Source: Bacteroidota bacterium
GTDB lineage: Bacteria > Bacteroidota > Bacteroidia > Chitinophagales > Saprospiraceae
NCBI GenBank assembly: GCA_017858735.1
Contig: JAFMBH010000002.1
Span: 85,363 to 149,362 of the forward strand
Direction of reading: 5' to 3'
Length of the DNA stretch: 64,000 nt
Below, piece by piece: positions 21,160 to 31,567 of the stretch. The notes below the pieces were generated by a model. It had not been told where the DNA came from and searched no databases. It saw only the letters and a list, made by a program, of their open reading frames with translations. Every line of letters starts with the position of its first letter. The first letter of the stretch is position 1. The position numbers were made by a program, and so were the translations under genes.

Positions 21160-23751
21160 ATGAAGCAACTATTTATCTCATTTCTATTGTCACTTACTTT
21201 TTTAGGCGGGTTAGCAGGCCAAAAAGTACCTTTATCTTATTATTTGCCTGAAATAGAATACCAGGCAAATATTCCTACTCCTGAAGCATTTTTTGGTTTT
21301 CAGGTGGGTGACTGGCATCTTTCTCATGACCAGCTTGTGTCATACCTCAAACACATTTCTTCGCTTTCTTCTAAAGCGAAATGGGTTGAACATGGCAGAA
21401 CCTACGAGGGAAGACCTTTGATTCACTTGGTTATTACCTCGGAGGAGAATCACAAAAATCTGGAAGCTCTTCGTTTAAAACACGTGGCTAATACTAATCC
21501 GGAACAATCTGCAAAGTTGAATCTTGAGGAGGTACCGCTCGTTTTTTATCTGGGAAATGCCATCCACGGGAATGAAGCCAGTGGATTCAATGCCGGTCCA
21601 TTGGTCGCCTATTATATGCTGGCTGGCAAAAGTCAGTCTATTGACAAATTCCTGGAAAAATGTATTCTCATTTTTGACCCAAGTTTAAATCCAGATGGTG
21701 CGCAACGTTTTTCTACCTGGGCAAATATGCATAAAAATGAAAATTTAACAGGTGATAATCAAGACAGAGAATATAATGAAACCTGGCCTGGTGGTCGTTC
21801 TAATCATTATTGGTTTGATTTGAATAGAGACTGGTTGTCCATGGCTCACCCGGAAAGTAGGGGTAGAATTTCCATTTTTCATCACTGGAAACCTAATGTT
21901 TTAACAGATCATCATGAAATGGGTACCAATGCGACTTTTTTCTTTATGCCCGGTGTGCCGAGTAGAGTAAATCCTAATACGCCAAAGAAAAATCAACAAC
22001 TAACAGCTAAAATTGGTCAGTATCACGTGAAGGCCTTAGATAAAATAGGTTCTCTTTATTATTCAGAGGAAGGATATGACGATTTTTACTACGGTAAAGG
22101 TTCTACTTTTCCAGATGCCAACGGATGTATCGGCATTCTTTTTGAACAGGCCAGCTCGAGAGGACATTTGCAACAATCGGAAAATGGACCTCTTGCTTTT
22201 CCCTTTACTATAAGAAATCAGGTAGTTACCGCGCTTTCTTCCCTGGAAGCTGCGTCTGAATTGCGCGTTGAGTTGTTAGAGCATCAAAGGGAATTCTTCC
22301 AGATCGCAAAAAAGGAGGCAGCAGCAGATACGAGAAAGGCCATTGTTTTTGGTGATAAATTTGATCCGGCCAGGGTAAATCATTTTATCGAAATATTGAG
22401 AAGGCAGCAAATTAAAGTTCATCATCTGGCTAAACCAGTGGCAGTTGATGGTAAATCGTTCGAGCCTTCTTCCTCTTTCATTATTCCAATGGAACAGGAT
22501 CAATATAAGCTGATATTAGGCGCTTTTCAGGTGTTAAATCAATTTGAGGATAGTATTTTTTACGATATCTCTACCTGGACTTTACCTCATGCATTTAATC
22601 TTGCTTATCAGTATTTGCCAAAAGCTGGATTTGATAATGCCTTGTTTGGTAAGGAAATCGTCGGATTAACACCGGATATGAATCCTCTGCCCGCAGTTTC
22701 AATGTCTCAGTATGCCTATTTGATGGAATGGGATAATTATTATGCGCCCAAAGCATTGTATCATATTCAGAAGGCGGGAATCAGAACAAAAGTATTTAGA
22801 GAGGGTATGACGCTGGGAGATAAAAAATATCAACCGGGAACGATTATGATTCCTGTACAAAATCAGGTATTGTCGCCAGAAAAAATACATGCTGTCCTTG
22901 CTGAAGCATCAAATAGCAGTAAGGTTGTTATTGAAGCGGTGAATACTGGTTTTACCATTAAAGGAATTGATTTGGGAAGTAATGGTTTGACAACCCTGGA
23001 AATGCCTAAAGTGGCTATAATCGTTGGGGAGGGAACTACCTCTTCTACTGTAGGTGAGGTTTGGCATCTTCTGGATCAAAGATATGGCATGGTAGTGAAT
23101 AAATTAGAGGTAAACAGGCTTTCAAGGTCTGATTTGTCCAGGTATAATGTCATTGTATTAGGTGGGGGTTCTTACCAGGGCCTGGGAACAGCGGGTGCTG
23201 CACAAATAAAAGAATTTGTCCAGGGTGGGGGTACTGTAGTAGGTATTCAAAACGCTATAAACTGGTTGAAAAGCCAAAATTTAGTATCTGTTACTTACCG
23301 TGAAGTTCCCAACAGCGAAAAAAATCGCAGACCTTACAGCGCTATGACAAACGATTTGTTTTCCCTTGAAATTCCAGGTACTATTTTTGAAGCAGATTTA
23401 GATATTTCACATCCTCTTGGATTTGGCTACAGACAAAGTAAAATTCCCGTTTTTAGAGATGGTGATTTAATTCTTGAGCCTTCAAAAAATCTTTATGCAT
23501 CCCCACTGGTCTATACACAAAATCCATTGTTAAGTGGCTATTTACCAAGAAAATACATTGGTAAAATGGGAGGTACTGCAGGAATTATTGTAGGAAGTGT
23601 AGGTACTGGAAAAATAATTATGATGGCTGATAATCCTAATTTCAGAGAACATTGGTTCGGGACAAATAAGTTATTCGCCAACGCCATTTTCTTCCCTAAA
23701 GCTATAAATAGCATGGGAACAGAATCGGCTCCCCGAACAGGAAACGAATAA
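21160..23751 (+). CDS. Secreted M14 family metallopeptidase with C-terminal glutamine amidotransferase-like domain
   Basis: Signal peptide; GNAIHGNEASGFNAG; DLNRDWLSMAHPES; TDHHEMGTNATFFF; C-terminal VIVLGGGSYQGLG...GGGTVVGIQNA. Confidence 0.87.
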   Translation: MKQLFISFLLSLTFLGGLAGQKVPLSYYLPEIEYQANIPTPEAFFGFQVGDWHLSHDQLVSYLKHISSLSSKAKWVEHGRTYEGRPLIHLVITSEENHKNLEALRLKHVANTNPEQSAKLNLEEVPLVFYLGNAIHGNEASGFNAGPLVAYYMLAGKSQSIDKFLEKCILIFDPSLNPDGAQRFSTWANMHKNENLTGDNQDREYNETWPGGRSNHYWFDLNRDWLSMAHPESRGRISIFHHWKPNVLTDHHEMGTNATFFFMPGVPSRVNPNTPKKNQQLTAKIGQYHVKALDKIGSLYYSEEGYDDFYYGKGSTFPDANGCIGILFEQASSRGHLQQSENGPLAFPFTIRNQVVTALSSLEAASELRVELLEHQREFFQIAKKEAAADTRKAIVFGDKFDPARVNHFIEILRRQQIKVHHLAKPVAVDGKSFEPSSSFIIPMEQDQYKLILGAFQVLNQFEDSIFYDISTWTLPHAFNLAYQYLPKAGFDNALFGKEIVGLTPDMNPLPAVSMSQYAYLMEWDNYYAPKALYHIQKAGIRTKVFREGMTLGDKKYQPGTIMIPVQNQVLSPEKIHAVLAEASNSSKVVIEAVNTGFTIKGIDLGSNGLTTLEMPKVAIIVGEGTTSSTVGEVWHLLDQRYGMVVNKLEVNRLSRSDLSRYNVIVLGGGSYQGLGTAGAAQIKEFVQGGGTVVGIQNAINWLKSQNLVSVTYREVPNSEKNRRPYSAMTNDLFSLEIPGTIFEADLDISHPLGFGYRQSKIPVFRDGDLILEPSKNLYASPLVYTQNPLLSGYLPRKYIGKMGGTAGIIVGSVGTGKIIMMADNPNFREHWFGTNKLFANAIFFPKAINSMGTESAPRTGNE

Positions 23752-23790
23752 TTCACAATAGACATGTGACCCCTCCGGGGTCAGGACACT

Positions 23791-23892
23791 ATTTAAAAAT
23801 AACCTTTCGAATCAAACCAACGACGTTATAGTTAATCCTCGAAATCCTGAAAATCCTGATTCAAACCAATGGCTGCTGCGCGCAAAATTTCC
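23791..23892. repeat. Half copy (right arm) of the 212-bp dispersed palindromic element
   Basis: atttaaaaataacctttcgaatcaaaccaacgacgttatagttaatcctcgaaatcctgaaaatcctgattcaaaccaatggctgctgcgcgcaaaatttcc is nearly identical to 24088-24190. Confidence 0.9.
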
Positions 23893-23947
23893 CACTAAGA
23901 CTGAGGGAGTTGCTTGTTTTTGGGGGATGTTTCCTGTAACTAATTTT

Positions 23948-24159
23948 GAATCAGGATTTACAGGATTTCCAGGATTACAGAGGACGTCTTCGTTTTTAAA
24001 GTAATGGTGATTTGTAGATTATTACTTTACATCCTTCTTTTCGCCGATGCGTAACGCATCGGCGAGGGGCCGGTAAATGAAAGCAAGATTTAAAAATAAT
24101 CTTTCGAATCAAACCAACGACGTTATGTTTAATCCTGGAAATCCTGAAAATCCTGATTC
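23948..24159. repeat. Full copy 1 of a 212-bp MITE-like palindromic element; conserved flank continues to about 24200
   Basis: 30-bp TIRs at 23948-23977 (gaatcaggatttacaggatttccaggatta) and 24130-24159 (taatcctggaaatcctgaaaatcctgattc), complementary at 29/30; central palindrome cgccgatgcg-taa-cgcatcggcg at 24042-24064. Confidence 0.9.
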
Positions 24160-24297
24160 AAACAATTGGCTGCTGCGCGCAAAATTTCCACCCAAGCATG
24201 CGTGCTTAGTATTTTATTTTTCCTATTATCGAAGGGCTGGTATCCTTTCGCGAGGGTAGTCGCTCTTTAAAGGCTTGTTGGCTTCACAGCCCATTTT

Positions 24298-24891
24298 TTA
24301 TATCTTATACGCTGCGGCGTATCTTGCGATATACTTTCCTAAAATATCAAATTCAAGATTTACGGGATCGCCTTCTTGTAAAGATTTAAAACTCGTATTT
24401 TCATAAGTGTAGGGAATAATGGCTACTTGAAAAGCAGATGAAGTAGGATTTATAACCGTTAAACTTACCCCGTTGATGCATACTGACCCTTTATCGACCA
24501 ATAAATGCTTGTTCTCTTCGGGAAAGTTGAAAGTGAAAATCCAGGAACCATCTTTATCTAATACACTATTTACGATGCCCACCGTATCTACGTGACCTTG
24601 GACCAAATGGCCGTCAAAGCGAGATAAACCAGACATGGCTCTTTCCAAATTGATAGATTCACCCATTTTCAAAGCACCCAGATTGCTTCTTAGTAAGGTT
24701 TCGTCAATAGAAGTAACATGGTGTTTACCATTTTCTATGGCAGTAACGGTAAGGCAAACGCCATTGTGTGCAAGACTTTGATCCACTTTTAATTCATTGG
24801 ATATAGCGGAGGAAATGGTGAATTCTTTATTAGAGCCATTCAGCCTGATTTCTTCCACTATGCCCATGGTTTCTATAATTCCTGTAAACAT
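24298..24891 (-). CDS. ribE: Riboflavin synthase, alpha subunit
   Basis: MFTGIIETMGIVEEI; duplicated lumazine-binding domains; SRFDGHLVQGHVDTVG; KGSVCINGVSLTV. Confidence 0.95.
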   Translation of the reverse strand: MFTGIIETMGIVEEIRLNGSNKEFTISSAISNELKVDQSLAHNGVCLTVTAIENGKHHVTSIDETLLRSNLGALKMGESINLERAMSGLSRFDGHLVQGHVDTVGIVNSVLDKDGSWIFTFNFPEENKHLLVDKGSVCINGVSLTVINPTSSAFQVAIIPYTYENTSFKSLQEGDPVNLEFDILGKYIARYAAAYKI

Positions 24892-24899
24892 AAATTTCT

Positions 24900-27716
24900 T
24901 TAATCGTTTCCGTTTTGTAATTCAATATATCCACTCAGGGTGCCTCCAAATGGAACAACACCATCGGTTCCATTTTCAAAAACTTTACAAACATAGTAAT
25001 AAGTGCCCGAGGGTAATTTTTGTCCTTGTAGCTGATTGCCATTCCAGTTAATAGCCGGATCTGTTGTTTGAAAAACAAGTTGCCCCCATCTGTTAAACAC
25101 CTTAAAATCGACAGAAGCAATAAAACATGACTTTCTTGGTTTAAAAAAGTCATTATTACCGTCATCGTTAGGCGTAAACGCGTTGGGAAGGTCATAAACG
25201 GGGCAATTAACGGAACAAACCTGGCTGCTTGGCTTACTTTCATTACCATTATTATCGAAAGCCGTCAATCGGTAACAACCAGCAAGCCCATTTACAGGAG
25301 CATGTCTGGTGGAACTCACATTGGCTCCGGTGATTGTTTTAACCTTTTCCTCTGGTTTTCCAACACCTGTAGAATAATAAAGGTAATAGCCAGCAATATC
25401 CGTATCGTTACAACCCGGCGTTTTAGTCCAGTTTAACTCATTACCCGTTGAGGCGATTTCATCGCAATCGGGATAATTCCCCGTTTCGCAAAAATTATTC
25501 ACCTTTAAAACAGGCGGACAAGGAGGAACATTGTCCCTGGGTGTAACACATATTTCCTGTGAAAAATTAATTATAGGGTCTGGTAAGCCAGACACGCCGT
25601 AGGTTCCCCAACTTTTAATCAAATAACAATAGGATCTCCCATTCGTCAGATTCTCATCGGTGAACGTTTTTTGATTTGTAAATCCAATAGAATCAAAAAC
25701 ACCGGCATTATTCTTCCTGTAAATGGTAAATCCATAATTTTCCCAGGTTGTTTGAAAATTCCAACCAAGAAAAGAAGATTTATCTGACCCTGAACCCGTT
25801 AAAAATACAGATGAGGTAGGATTAGTAGTACCCTGAATACGATTATTTGGACCAGTTACAAGGGTTATTTTATAAGAATAGGCATTTTTTTCAGTATCCA
25901 CCGAAGCATCCTCAAAACAGGTATCACTTAGGGTAAAAAAAGATAAAGCAGGGGTACTTCTCCAAATTTCACTGAAAGTCGCTGGATTATTACCTGTCCC
26001 TCTGGTTAAAACAAAGGTGTAAGGCGGAGGATTATTAATGGTGTCTAATACATCAGCTTTTGGCCTTATCCAGCAAATTTTCATCAGCCCATTTACAGCC
26101 GTTTTTTTAACATTTACCTCAATAGGTAGGGGTAAATCCCTTCCAAGTTGAATACATATCTCTTCTGAGGGTAAACTTTCCACCAGGTTGTAAGCATATC
26201 GACCATTAGGCGTGGTTCTTGCAAATTCTGCGAGAATCCTGTAGCAATAGGTTTTACCTGATTCAATAGATTTATCCTCATAAACATATCGATTATTTTG
26301 AATGTTAAGGATACTGAAATCGGTTAATTGCGTATAACCTTTGCCAGCAAGACCGGGTTGACAGGTATCGAGCGGAAACTGGCTGGTATTTACTTTTCTC
26401 CATACCGTAAATCCTCTAAAGTAATTTCCACCCACTGTATCACAGGCGTAGGGTTTCCCCCAGCTTAAGAGAATTGATTGTGGATTACTTTTTATCTGGA
26501 GGTCCTTTGGGGGCGGGCCTACTACCTTTATCCGTACTGTTTTTAGAATAGCCAATCCGGAGGAATCGGGAAAAAAGTTGTCTTGAGCTTTGAAGACGAC
26601 AGAGTAATATTGCTCTGAAATATGTTCACAGGAGGTTTTCCAGGTGAACACCTTGGTTACTGGATCTTGTTCAAAGAAACGGCCTGGGGGTAGAAAAGTG
26701 GCTGGACTCGGCTGAACCACAAAAGGTCCTCCTAAGGCAGTCAGTTTTACTCTTTGATTTGTTTCAATCAATGGTGCTGTTGCAGTAACCTCAAAACGCA
26801 GGGTTTCTCCCGCAATGACGCATATTTCGTCAAATGGAACTTCGATCTCAGGGGGCAGATTATCGCAATTCTTTATAAGTATTTGCATATCCCTTATGAT
26901 GGTATCAATAGGGAAACCATCGCGGTATTCTACAATAAAAATGGACAAGTTATATTCACCCGCGCGCTGAGGAGCGTCCCATACAATATCGCCTGTAACT
27001 GAATTGAGGGTCAAATTATTTTTAGGTCCCGGGCTGATATTACTTGGGAATATATAATTTGGGACCGCTAATCCTACATCTTGCAGAGGAACAGAAAAAT
27101 GATACGATAAACTATCACCGTCACTATCATAAGCATTAGGATTGTGTATGAATTTCTGTCCTACACAACCTATATCAATTGGAGGTTGTAAAAGTACCGG
27201 GGTATTGTTACAACCCTGGAATTGAGGATTTGGAAAAGAGTAGGTGGTTTGGATGTGAAATCTGATCTGTTCAGAATTGGGATAATTAACATTTAAAATA
27301 CCTCCATTTCTGTTCGGATCCGTGGTTGAAATTACATAAGTACCTCTGGACGGAAAGGTATGATATGCAATATAAATATTCCTTTTTGTATCATTTTCAA
27401 GAGGTTCTCCCTTTGGAACGCTTCCACCTCCGTTGGAACGGCCTACTTTTTCGCATTTTCCGTCACCCCAGCAAATGAAAAGAGTATCTCTGTCTGCCTG
27501 AATACTACTGGTCTTTGTATAAGTAGTAATTGTGGCTCTTATGGTAAGACTGGAGGTACAATCGCCTACTTGTGAAATAGAGATTTCGCCTGCTCTATTA
27601 TGGGTAGCATATATGTTAGGAATAAATATTACAAAAAGGACGAGTAAAAAAAGACCCCTTTGAAGGACATTATTCCGAAAGTCTGACTGGAAAAAACAGT
27701 TGAATTTATTCGGCAT
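24900..27716 (-). CDS. T9SS type B exported protein with fibronectin-like domains
   Basis: N-terminal signal and HNRAGEISISQVGDC; C-terminal LPNAFTPNDDGNNDFFKP...FKVFNRWGQLVFQT...LPSGTYYYVCKV. Confidence 0.87.
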   Translation of the reverse strand: MPNKFNCFFQSDFRNNVLQRGLFLLVLFVIFIPNIYATHNRAGEISISQVGDCTSSLTIRATITTYTKTSSIQADRDTLFICWGDGKCEKVGRSNGGGSVPKGEPLENDTKRNIYIAYHTFPSRGTYVISTTDPNRNGGILNVNYPNSEQIRFHIQTTYSFPNPQFQGCNNTPVLLQPPIDIGCVGQKFIHNPNAYDSDGDSLSYHFSVPLQDVGLAVPNYIFPSNISPGPKNNLTLNSVTGDIVWDAPQRAGEYNLSIFIVEYRDGFPIDTIIRDMQILIKNCDNLPPEIEVPFDEICVIAGETLRFEVTATAPLIETNQRVKLTALGGPFVVQPSPATFLPPGRFFEQDPVTKVFTWKTSCEHISEQYYSVVFKAQDNFFPDSSGLAILKTVRIKVVGPPPKDLQIKSNPQSILLSWGKPYACDTVGGNYFRGFTVWRKVNTSQFPLDTCQPGLAGKGYTQLTDFSILNIQNNRYVYEDKSIESGKTYCYRILAEFARTTPNGRYAYNLVESLPSEEICIQLGRDLPLPIEVNVKKTAVNGLMKICWIRPKADVLDTINNPPPYTFVLTRGTGNNPATFSEIWRSTPALSFFTLSDTCFEDASVDTEKNAYSYKITLVTGPNNRIQGTTNPTSSVFLTGSGSDKSSFLGWNFQTTWENYGFTIYRKNNAGVFDSIGFTNQKTFTDENLTNGRSYCYLIKSWGTYGVSGLPDPIINFSQEICVTPRDNVPPCPPVLKVNNFCETGNYPDCDEIASTGNELNWTKTPGCNDTDIAGYYLYYSTGVGKPEEKVKTITGANVSSTRHAPVNGLAGCYRLTAFDNNGNESKPSSQVCSVNCPVYDLPNAFTPNDDGNNDFFKPRKSCFIASVDFKVFNRWGQLVFQTTDPAINWNGNQLQGQKLPSGTYYYVCKVFENGTDGVVPFGGTLSGYIELQNGND

Positions 27717-27818
27717 CGTTCTATTATTATGCGTTTATTCCAATATACAATTTTATTGGTTAACGCCGATTATTTTTTTATATAAATAGAAAAATGAAGG
27801 CTTTAGTTCAATATTTGA

Positions 27819-28703
27819 TTAATCGTGGAATCTATTTAAACATTTTTGTAGAGCAGCGCGCCAATGTGGAATGTCCAATCCGAAAACTTCCTTGAAATGT
27901 GACTTATCCATAGCACTAAACGGTGGTCGCGGTGCAGGTAGGGGAAAAGAGGTAGTCCTAACGGGAGTGATTTTAGTCGAATGCCCACGGAATTGCATGA
28001 TAGATAGTGCAAAGTCATACCAGCTGCATATACCCTCGTTCGAGTAATTAAATATGCCTTTTGCTTCTCCGGCTTTTCCGTTGTCTATAATGGTTAATAG
28101 CATATTTGCTAAATCATAGACCCAGGTTGGAGAACCAATCTGATCAAAAACAACGTTAATTTCCTCTCTTTCTTTGCCCAATCGATCCATCGTTTTCACA
28201 AAGTTTTTACCATGTTCTCCGTAAACCCAGGAAGTACGGAAAATTAAATAGTCTGAGCTGTTTTGTTTTACCGCCTCTTCGCCCGCTAATTTAGATCTGG
28301 CATAAACTCCTTTGGGTTGAGGCAAATCCTTTTCTGTAAAAGGCGTGTTTTGTAAACTATGGTAAACGTAATCTGATGAAATGTAGATAAACTTCGTATT
28401 TTTTAAGGATAAATATTGTGCCAAATGCTTTACCGACATGGCATTCACCTGAAAACATAATTTTACATCCTTTTCAGCCTGATCTACTGCCGTATAAGCT
28501 GCAGCATGGATATAATAATCATAATGAGTTCCTAATAATTCATTAGGCCAGGCTATTTCTACACCTTTCGTCCCTATTTGTGATAAATCGAGTTGGTATC
28601 TATCCAGAAAATCAATCTTAAGATCAGGAAAATGAAGGGAAGCTTCTTGTAAAGCTTTTCCTAACTGTCCGTTTGATCCACTTACTAAGACTGATTTTCT
28701 CAT
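27819..28703 (-). CDS. rfbD: dTDP-4-dehydrorhamnose reductase
   Basis: VSGSNGQLGKALQEA; YIHAAAYTAVDQAEKD; YISSDYVY; YARSKLAGEEAV; FRTSWVYGEHGKNFV. Confidence 0.93.
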   Translation of the reverse strand: MRKSVLVSGSNGQLGKALQEASLHFPDLKIDFLDRYQLDLSQIGTKGVEIAWPNELLGTHYDYYIHAAAYTAVDQAEKDVKLCFQVNAMSVKHLAQYLSLKNTKFIYISSDYVYHSLQNTPFTEKDLPQPKGVYARSKLAGEEAVKQNSSDYLIFRTSWVYGEHGKNFVKTMDRLGKEREEINVVFDQIGSPTWVYDLANMLLTIIDNGKAGEAKGIFNYSNEGICSWYDFALSIMQFRGHSTKITPVRTTSFPLPAPRPPFSAMDKSHFKEVFGLDIPHWRAALQKCLNRFHD

Positions 28704-29263
28704 GGGATAAAAGGTATTTCAGAAGAGGAATGTTTCCCTAAAAGGGGAAGTATAGTATCCTTTTCAGATAAAATAAGCTGCGAAGCGGAAAAACTCCAGT
28801 CGATTTTCAATTCCGGGTCATTATATCTTATGCCCGCTTCCGCATTTTTATGATAATAAGTATCGCATTTGTATAAAATATCAGCAGTAGGACTCAGCGT
28901 TAAAAATCCATGAGCAAACCCTTTGGGAATATATAATTGTCTGTGATTCTCTTCACTAAGAACAACACTGTATGACCTTCCGAAGAAGGGTGAATTTTCT
29001 CTCAAGTCAACGGCTACATCTAAAATTTCTCCCCTTAATACGCGAATTAATTTAGATTGAGAAAATTCACCTGTCTGATAATGCAATCCACGAAGGACAC
29101 CCTGGGTAGATCTTGATTGATTGTCTTGAACAAAAGCAGTATGAATTCCTTGTTTTCTTAAAAAATCATCGCGAAAAGCTTCAAAGAAATATCCTCTGTC
29201 GTCAGGATAAACAGTGGGTTCGAAAAGCAAAAGTCCGGCAATAGGCGTTTCAAAACACTTCAT
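28700..29263 (-). CDS. rfbC: dTDP-4-dehydrorhamnose 3,5-epimerase
   Basis: FEPTVYPDDRGYFFEAFR; FVQDNQSRSTQGVLRGLHYQ; YIPKGFAHGFLTLS. Start trimmed to ATG at 29263 (MKCFETP), avoiding overlap with der. ATGA-type overlap with rfbD. Confidence 0.93.
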   Translation of the reverse strand: MKCFETPIAGLLLFEPTVYPDDRGYFFEAFRDDFLRKQGIHTAFVQDNQSRSTQGVLRGLHYQTGEFSQSKLIRVLRGEILDVAVDLRENSPFFGRSYSVVLSEENHRQLYIPKGFAHGFLTLSPTADILYKCDTYYHKNAEAGIRYNDPELKIDWSFSASQLILSEKDTILPLLGKHSSSEIPFIP

Positions 29264-29282
29264 AATATTAAAAAGGGCACCC

Positions 29283-30584
29283 TTATTTTTGTCTGAACAA
29301 TATGTGAATGGGAACGCCGGTAAAATTAAAATGTTTACGCATTTGATTTTCCAGAAAATTCCGATAATGGTCTTTAATATGTGTAGGGTGGTTACAGAAA
29401 AACACAAAAGAAGGGTTCCTCGTTGGCAGCTGAGTGATATATTTTATTTTAATATATTTTCCTCTATGTGCTGGCGGAGGCATATTTTCTATAATAGGTA
29501 AAAGGGTGTCGTTTAATTCTGACGTCTTTATCTTGCGTGATCTATTTTCATAGACAGATAACGCGGCTTCGAGCCCTTGAAAAATTCTTACTTTTTCAGT
29601 AGCCGAAATAAACAGAATAGGAACGTCGGTAAAAGGAGCGATTCTTTCACGAATTTCTTTTTCCAAATCACGGGAAGTATTCGTCTCTTTATTTATTAAA
29701 TCCCATTTATTAATGAGGATGACAATACCTTTTTGTCTTTTTTGAGCCAGGGCAAAGATATTAACATCTTGCGATTCCATACCTAAGGTGGCGTCAACCA
29801 ATAAGATACAGACATCACATTCTTCCATTGCTTTAATAGCGCGCATAACTGAATAAAATTCAAGGTCTTCATGTACCTTTCCTTTTTTTCTTATACCTGC
29901 AGTGTCAATGAGAATAAATTCCTTACCAAATTTCTTGTAATGACTATCTATGGCATCACGGGTAGTTCCGGCAATTTCAGTAACAATATTTCTATCTTCT
30001 CCCAAAAAAGCATTGGTTAGCGAAGATTTTCCTGCATTTGGCTGACCGACAATAGCAAAACGGGGAATCTCGTCTGTGGGTGCTTCCTCTTCATGAATAT
30101 GCTCCACCACGGCATCCAGGATTTCCCCCGTTCCCGAACCTGTGATGGAAGAAAGGAAGAAGACATTTTCGAAACCAAGGGCATAAAATTCATTAGCCTC
30201 TAACAAACGGGTGCCATTATCGACTTTATTAATGGCCAGAAAAACAGGTTTGTCTGTTCTTCGCAACATATCAGCTACCTCATCATCAAGGTCAGTAATA
30301 CCGGTAGTTACGTCAACCATAAAAATGATGGCTGCAGCTTCGTCGATAGCAATTTTTACTTGCGTTCTGATGGCCGATTCAAAAATATCCTGGGAATGCT
30401 TAACAAATCCGCCAGTATCAACGACGGTAAAATTTTTACCGTTCCAGTAACTTGGACCATATTGTCTGTCTCTGGTTACGCCTGAAACGTTATCAATAAT
30501 GGCTTTTCTCTCACCAATTAAACGATTGTATAGGGTTGATTTTCCTACATTGGGTCGGCCAACAATGGCCACTATATTATTCAT
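29283..30584 (-). CDS. der: Ribosome biogenesis GTPase Der (EngA)
   Basis: Two GTPase domains: [17 protein letters not shown]...DTGG and [17 protein letters not shown]...[11 protein letters not shown]-terminal KH-like region. Confidence 0.96.
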   Translation of the reverse strand: MNNIVAIVGRPNVGKSTLYNRLIGERKAIIDNVSGVTRDRQYGPSYWNGKNFTVVDTGGFVKHSQDIFESAIRTQVKIAIDEAAAIIFMVDVTTGITDLDDEVADMLRRTDKPVFLAINKVDNGTRLLEANEFYALGFENVFFLSSITGSGTGEILDAVVEHIHEEEAPTDEIPRFAIVGQPNAGKSSLTNAFLGEDRNIVTEIAGTTRDAIDSHYKKFGKEFILIDTAGIRKKGKVHEDLEFYSVMRAIKAMEECDVCILLVDATLGMESQDVNIFALAQKRQKGIVILINKWDLINKETNTSRDLEKEIRERIAPFTDVPILFISATEKVRIFQGLEAALSVYENRSRKIKTSELNDTLLPIIENMPPPAHRGKYIKIKYITQLPTRNPSFVFFCNHPTHIKDHYRNFLENQMRKHFNFTGVPIHILFRQK

Positions 30585-30637
30585 GTTTGACTTTTCAAAA
30601 ACTAAATGAAAGGGTAAAAATACGTATTATACCCCAA

Positions 30638-31534
30638 TTATCCTTCATATCCGAACTGCTTTAATGAGTGTTCATCATCGCGCCAATTCTCTCTTATTTT
30701 AACGAACAGCTCTAAATAAACTTTAGAGGCTAAAAACTTTTCAATATCCATTCTCGATGCCTCACCCAATGCCTTTAAGGAACTTCCCCCCCGACCAATT
30801 AAAATGGGTTTCTGGCTTTTTCGGGAAGCAAAAATGGTGGCTTGTATCATTACAATGGGTTTTCCCGAGGTGGTTACGTCTTCTTTGAAAGACTCCACCC
30901 GAACTTCCACAGAATAAGGTATTTCTTGCTTGTATTGAAGTAAAATTTTCTCGCGTATAATCTCTGCCACAAAAAATCGCTCATTTCTATCGGTTAGTTG
31001 ATCAGCGGGGTAATATTCAGGACCTTCAGGAAGATTTTCCTTGATAAAAGTCAATAAATCTTCCGTTTGGGTTTGCCTGAGGGCAGAAACGGCGAAAAAA
31101 TGAGCATTGGGAAATATATTTCTCTTCCTCTCAATCCAGCCCAAAATTTCATCGCGGGTGAGTAAATCTATTTTATTTAAAACTAAAACTAAGGGGATTT
31201 CTAAGGTATTTAATGATTCATGAAGTGCCTCCAAACTATTGTCAGGTTCTGAAAACTCTGATACCCAAACCAATAAATCAGCATCCTCAAAACTTCCCCG
31301 GACAGAACTGTTCATTGTTTTTTGCATCCTGTAGGCAGGATTATCAATGAAACCAGGGGTATCAGAAAAAATGAGTTGGAAATTTTCACCACTTAAAATG
31401 CCTAATATTCTGTGTCTTGTCGTTTGGGGTTTAGGTGTAATGATGGACATCTTTTCTCCCACTAAGGCATTCATTAGTGTTGATTTACCCACATTGGGTT
31501 TACCAATAATATTTACAAAACCGCTTTTGAACAT
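30638..31534 (-). CDS. era: GTPase Era
   Basis: [28 protein letters not shown]-terminal KH domain PILIGRGGSSLKALGEASRMDIEKFL. Confidence 0.96.
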   Translation of the reverse strand: MFKSGFVNIIGKPNVGKSTLMNALVGEKMSIITPKPQTTRHRILGILSGENFQLIFSDTPGFIDNPAYRMQKTMNSSVRGSFEDADLLVWVSEFSEPDNSLEALHESLNTLEIPLVLVLNKIDLLTRDEILGWIERKRNIFPNAHFFAVSALRQTQTEDLLTFIKENLPEGPEYYPADQLTDRNERFFVAEIIREKILLQYKQEIPYSVEVRVESFKEDVTTSGKPIVMIQATIFASRKSQKPILIGRGGSSLKALGEASRMDIEKFLASKVYLELFVKIRENWRDDEHSLKQFGYEG

Positions 31535-31567
31535 TCTGCAAAGGTAATCATTCGAATAACTTTAAAC

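Noticed and set aside
11699-23751. Two M14 peptidases as a possible recent duplication
   Set aside because: They differ in length, domain architecture and motif context; better seen as two separate family members.
23767-23783. tgacccc-tcc-ggggtca hairpin after the M14 peptidase gene
   Set aside because: A short 7-bp stem without a U-tract; possibly a terminator but not enough support to call it.
24130-24159. Possible CRISPR-like short tandem repeat (aatcctggaaatcctgaaaatcctg)
   Set aside because: Units are ~10 nt with no spacers; it is the terminal inverted repeat of the 212-bp element.
24077-24259. 60-aa plus-strand ORF
   Set aside because: Starts inside the dispersed palindromic repeat; explained by the element's sequence and not preserved as an ORF in the other copy.
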